64,000 bases of DNA from the NCBI RefSeq assembly GCF_900095825.1, contig NZ_LT608315.1, positions 1,352,311 through 1,416,310 on the forward strand. Reading direction: 5' to 3'. Within the stretch, counting starts at the first letter, position 1. The number at the start of each line of letters is the position of its first letter. The stretch is from Acidaminococcus massiliensis. GTDB lineage: Bacteria > Bacillota > Negativicutes > Acidaminococcales > Acidaminococcaceae. The notes under the pieces are model-generated. The model was not told the origin of the DNA. It saw nothing but the letters and a program-made list of their open reading frames with translations, and ran no database searches. Positions 60,867 through 64,000 of this stretch are shown piece by piece. The position numbers were made by a program, and so were the translations under genes.

Positions 60867-63110
60867 GTGAAATTTACGTTATTTACGGCATCCTGTACGG
60901 GGGTAGAATCCAACTGCCGGTATCCTCAGAAACAGGAAATCCAAAATGCTCAGGACCTAAAAGCGGCGGCTCAATTTGACCATGTTTGCGCGGCCTATAA
61001 AAACAGCTACCGGAGTCGGGATAACTTCCTTTGGTCCGATGTGGCCGTCATGGATTGCGACAATGACCATACGGAAAATCCTGGAGAGTGGGTGACGGGA
61101 GAGAAGTTCCTTGCCATGCTGCCGGGGGTAGCCGTGGCCATTGTCCCTTCCCGGAATAACGAAAAAGCCAAAGACGGACGGAAAGCCAGGCCTCGGTTTC
61201 ATGCCTATTTTCCCATTCCGAAACTCCAGGATGAAAAAGCCTATTCCATCTTGAAGCAGGAAATTCGGGAGCAGTTTTCCTTCTTCGATGAAGCAGCCCT
61301 GGATTCTGCCCGGTTTCTCTATGGAAGCCCAACAGAATCCGTTCAGTGGCAGGAGGGGGAAGAATCCATTCTGGCCATTTTCCAATCTTCCCGGCAGGAA
61401 GGCTCCATTCCCCAAGGCCAGCGAAACAATACCATGAGCCGTTTTGCCGGACGCATTGTCAAACGGTATGGAGATTCGGAACGAGCCTACTCCATATTTT
61501 TGGAAGAAGCCAACAAATGCAACCCTCCCCTGGAGGCAGAAGAACTGAACAAAATCTGGCAGAGTGCCTTGCGGTTTGGGAAGAAAATCGCGGCCCAGGA
61601 AGGCTATGTTAGCCCGGATCAGTACAATCAGGATTTTGGCCAGGGGGAAAGCCTGCGGCCCAGTGACTATTCGGATATTGGTCAAGCCAAGGTGCTCCTG
61701 CGGGAATACGGCAATGAACTGCGGTATACGGAAGAAGCTGACTTTATCCGGTATAACGGGGTGTATTGGATGGAATCCCGGCAGGCAGCTGTGGGGGCAG
61801 TGGAAGAATTTCTTGATTTACAGCTGGCCGATGCAACGGACCAAGGGGAACAGGCTGTTCGGGAACTGGTCCAGCTGGGGCTGCCTCAAGAGGTAGTCCG
61901 GAAAGGTGGAAGGCCCCTGGAAAAGATCATTGAAGTGGGCCAGCAGAAGGCCTATGCAGGGTATCTAGCTGCAGAAGCCTACCGAACCTTTGTGATGAAG
62001 CGACGGGATATCCGGTATATCCTGTCGGCACTCCAGGCTCTGAAACCCATGATCCTGCTCCCCATCCAGTCCCTGGATGCTGATGAATTTCTTCTGAATA
62101 CCCCTTCGGCCACCTATGACCTGCGGCAAGGGATGAAAGGCGGCCGGGAACACCGGGCAGAAGATTTCATGACCAAGTGTACGGCTGTGGATCCGGGGGA
62201 TGCAGGCCGGGAAATTTGGGAAAAAGCCTTGGGGGCATTCTTCACCCATGACCAGGACCTGATTCAATATGCCCAGAAAATCAGCGGGCTCATGGCCATT
62301 GGGAAAGTGTATGTGGAAGCTCTGGTGATTGCCTATGGGGATGGGCGGAACGGGAAATCTACATACTGGAATTCCATTGCCCGGGTATTGGGGACCTACT
62401 GCGGTGGCATCTCGGCAGACGCCCTGACCGCCAACGGCAAGCGAAATATCCGGCCGGAAATGGCAGAACTCAAGGGAAAACGGATGGTGATCGCGGCAGA
62501 AATGGAAGAAGGGGTGCGGCTTTCTACTTCTGTGTTGAAGCAAATCTGTTCCACCGATGAAGTGGGCGGAGAGAAAAAATACAAGGCGCCCTTCCAATTT
62601 GTCCCCTCCCATACCATCGTTCTCTATACCAACCACCTGCCCAGGGTGGGAGCAAGCGACGAAGGGACCTGGCGCAGGCTGATCGTCATTCCGTTTACGG
62701 CACAATTTACCGGGAAAAGTGAAGTGAAAAACTACACGGACTACCTTGTGGAGAAAGCCGGCCCGGCCATCCTCCAATGGATCATTGAAGGGGCCCAGAG
62801 AGTCATCGAGAAGGACTACCATCTGGATCCTCCTCAATGTGTCCGGGAGGCCATTGAAAAATATCGGGGACAGAATGATTGGCTCCATCATTTCCTGGAC
62901 GACTGCTGCGAACTGGCGCCTAGTTTCCAAGAAAAATCCGGGGAGCTGTATGGAGCTTATCGGGCGTACTGTCAACAGATGAATGAATACACCCGGAGTA
63001 CGTCCGATTTTTATGCTGCCCTGGAAAATGCAGGCTTTGCACGTAGGCGTACCAAAGTGGGGCGGTTTGTTACCGGATTGCAGTTAAAAGCAAGTGATTT
63101 TTTGGAATAA
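60867..63110 (+). CDS. Phage/plasmid primase-helicase (P4/D5 family, VapE-related)
   Basis: 747-residue replication initiator. The N-terminal primase-like part has VAVMDCDNDHTENPGEW with an acidic DxD, and RPRFHAYFPIPKL (AEP-type). A D5 N-terminal region spans about 330-480. SF3 helicase follows: Walker A AYGDGRNGKST (about residues 490-500), Walker B region KRMVIAAEMEEG and sensor FVPSHTIVLYTNHLPRV. GTG start, abutting the DUF4406 stop. It should unwind and prime the element's origin. Confidence 0.9.
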   Translation: MKFTLFTASCTGVESNCRYPQKQEIQNAQDLKAAAQFDHVCAAYKNSYRSRDNFLWSDVAVMDCDNDHTENPGEWVTGEKFLAMLPGVAVAIVPSRNNEKAKDGRKARPRFHAYFPIPKLQDEKAYSILKQEIREQFSFFDEAALDSARFLYGSPTESVQWQEGEESILAIFQSSRQEGSIPQGQRNNTMSRFAGRIVKRYGDSERAYSIFLEEANKCNPPLEAEELNKIWQSALRFGKKIAAQEGYVSPDQYNQDFGQGESLRPSDYSDIGQAKVLLREYGNELRYTEEADFIRYNGVYWMESRQAAVGAVEEFLDLQLADATDQGEQAVRELVQLGLPQEVVRKGGRPLEKIIEVGQQKAYAGYLAAEAYRTFVMKRRDIRYILSALQALKPMILLPIQSLDADEFLLNTPSATYDLRQGMKGGREHRAEDFMTKCTAVDPGDAGREIWEKALGAFFTHDQDLIQYAQKISGLMAIGKVYVEALVIAYGDGRNGKSTYWNSIARVLGTYCGGISADALTANGKRNIRPEMAELKGKRMVIAAEMEEGVRLSTSVLKQICSTDEVGGEKKYKAPFQFVPSHTIVLYTNHLPRVGASDEGTWRRLIVIPFTAQFTGKSEVKNYTDYLVEKAGPAILQWIIEGAQRVIEKDYHLDPPQCVREAIEKYRGQNDWLHHFLDDCCELAPSFQEKSGELYGAYRAYCQQMNEYTRSTSDFYAALENAGFARRRTKVGRFVTGLQLKASDFLE

Positions 63111-63118
63111 AAAGCCAT

Positions 63119-63223
63119 GGTGTCACTCAATGACAGTCTCTCCTATAATTCTCCTTTAGGACTGAAAAAATGAAAAAAAGCCTATAGAGAAAGTTTAAGA
63201 ATAGACCGTCATAGAGTGACACC
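63119..63223. repeat. 21-bp inverted repeat around a 63-base spacer
   Basis: The arms at 63119-63139 (GGTGTCACTCAATGACAGTC...) and 63203-63223 pair at 19 of 21 positions. The spacer is AT-rich with a TATAAT (63144-63149). It fills the gap between the primase-helicase and nuclease genes. Candidate origin, operator or RNA switch. Confidence 0.6.
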
Positions 63224-63248
63224 GGGGAAAACATCGAGGTGATGAAAG

Positions 63249-63557
63249 TTGCGGGAACGTACCCTGGAATTGAAACTTGTGAAGGAAACCCGGAAACGGG
63301 GCGGTGTGGCTCTAAAGTTTGTTTCTCCCTCCTTTTCCGGCATGCCGGACCGATTGGTCCTCTTGCCCCATCAGGTGATGGGATTTGTGGAAGTGAAGGC
63401 ACCAGGAGAGAAGCCAAGGCCGCTGCAAAAAAGCCGGCATGCCATGCTTCGAGAGATGGGATTTCCGGTGTTTGTTCTGGACCATTCGGATAAAATACCA
63501 GTCATCCTGGATCAAATCACTCACGCTCAGGATGGGAAAGGAGGTGAGGCCCAATGA
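63249..63557 (+). CDS. VRR-NUC domain nuclease
   Basis: 102-residue stand-alone PD-(D/E)XK nuclease of the VRR-NUC family. The active site GMPDRLVLLPHQVMGFVEVK gives D..E.K, preceded by KFVSPSFS. TTG start with GAGGTGATG upstream. Its stop overlaps the start of the SNF2 helicase gene (ATGA). VRR-NUC and SNF2 pairs are typical of this phage replication module. Confidence 0.88.
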   Translation: MRERTLELKLVKETRKRGGVALKFVSPSFSGMPDRLVLLPHQVMGFVEVKAPGEKPRPLQKSRHAMLREMGFPVFVLDHSDKIPVILDQITHAQDGKGGEAQ

Positions 63558-64000
63558 AGTTCATACCCCACGAGTATCAGACATATGCCATCGAGTACAT
63601 CAAAAGCCACCCGGTGACAGCGCTCCTGCTGGATATGGGCTTAGGTTAGGCAAGACAGTGACCACCCTGACTGCCATCCGGGACCTGATGTACGATTCCT
63701 TCGAAGTTCACCGGGTGTTGGTTGTAGCACCTCTCCGGGTAGCCCGGGACACTTGGCCGGAGGAGATTCGGAAATGGGACCACTTGAAAGATCTCACCTG
63801 CAGTATCGTGGTGGGGACTGTGACGGAACGAAGACGGGCTCTCCAGAAACCGGCGGAGATTTACATTGTGAACCGGGAAAATCTGGTGTGGCTTTGGAAA
63901 AACTGCCGGCTGGATTTTGATATGGTGGTCCTGGACGAGTTGTCCAGTTTCAAGAACCAGCAATCCCAACGATTCAAAGCCATGAAGGCCCTGCGGCCTA
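63554..64000 (+). pseudogene. SNF2-family helicase, frameshifted in Walker A, cut by window end
   Basis: The ATG overlaps the VRR-NUC stop. It reads MKFIPHEYQTYAIEYIKSHP then ALLLDMGLG and stops at TAG 63647. A tandem duplication TTAGGTTAGG (63641-63650) causes this: removing one TTAGG gives DMGLGKTVTTLTAIRD and an open frame to 64000 with VLVVAPLRVARDTWPEEI and the DExH-like VVLDELSSFKN. So Walker A (GLGKT) is broken. This is a disabling 5-bp insertion, a phase switch or a sequencing error. Confidence 0.85.

Larger units (their letters stand above)
52900..64000. mobile_element. Prophage or integrative element, left part (continues past the window)
   Basis: From the comF breakpoint to the window end nearly all genes belong to a known temperate-phage and ICE replication set: SOS-controlled small gene, sigma-like protein, DUF2800, DUF2815, phage family-A polymerase, DUF4406, primase-helicase, VRR-NUC nuclease and SNF2 helicase. 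No integrase, capsid or tail gene is seen, so these lie beyond 64000. Absence of an integrase at the comF border implies it lies at the other end. The SNF2 gene is frameshifted, a sign of possible decay. Confidence 0.85.

Noticed and set aside
1-64000. tRNA genes and CRISPR arrays
   Set aside because: No cloverleaf with T-loop GTTCGA consensus and no regularly spaced repeat array of CRISPR type was found; the 7-base arrays have no spacers.

Overview
The window looks like a chromosome segment of a Negativicutes bacterium, most likely Acidaminococcaceae (an Acidaminococcus-like gut anaerobe). The support is indirect. Base composition is high-GC. A Gram-positive-type PolC sits beside MEP-pathway and envelope genes. 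There is an amino-acid-fermenter gene set: short-chain acyl-CoA dehydrogenase, phosphate acetyltransferase, ATP-type PEP carboxykinase, a long glutamine synthetase, and a tryptophanase-type lyase with a sodium symporter. No rRNA, tRNA or CRISPR array was found.

Layout. 1-6.6 kb: isoprenoid, lipid and translation operon (uppS-cdsA-dxr-rseP-ispG-proS). 6.9-20.1 kb: mgtC-like gene, an exonuclease-less polC, a copper-type P-ATPase with a CsoR-like operator, an S1-domain protein, tilS-hpt-ftsH, birA-bioY. 20.3-22.5 kb: coaX with a structured leader, and dusB. 24-30 kb: serine hydrolase, PepV-type dipeptidase, dipeptide epimerase, DUF819 and DUF3870 genes. 30-46 kb: glutamine synthetase, a 3D-domain protein, a thioesterase, acyl-CoA dehydrogenase, pckA, the t6A genes tsaE-tsaB-rimI-tsaD, a tryptophanase-like lyase with regulator and transporter, and pta. 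46-52 kb: secreted proteins, HAD phosphatases, a SpeD homologue without catalytic residues, and recD2. From about 52.9 kb to the window end lies a prophage or integrative element inserted in comF, with a DNA-replication module.

Two near-identical 1538-bp IS3-family elements (22.6 and 39.2 kb) each sit in the loop of an intrinsic terminator between convergent genes, with 3-bp target duplications. Several intergenic gaps carry 7-bp-periodic repeat arrays, inverted at the two ends of small elements; one element contains the remnant of a four-helix-bundle (23S rRNA intervening-sequence-type) protein gene.

The best candidate for an undescribed system is an antisense cassette at 59.0-60.1 kb inside the prophage replication module. 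It has a minus-strand structured RNA of about 240 nt with its own promoter, a perfect 13-bp closing stem and a terminator-like hairpin, followed by an AT-rich gene for an unrecognised 238-residue protein with its own promoter. A second strong lead is the heptad-repeat element family. A third is a bipartite motif that occurs twice in the prophage, possibly the target of its small sigma-like protein.
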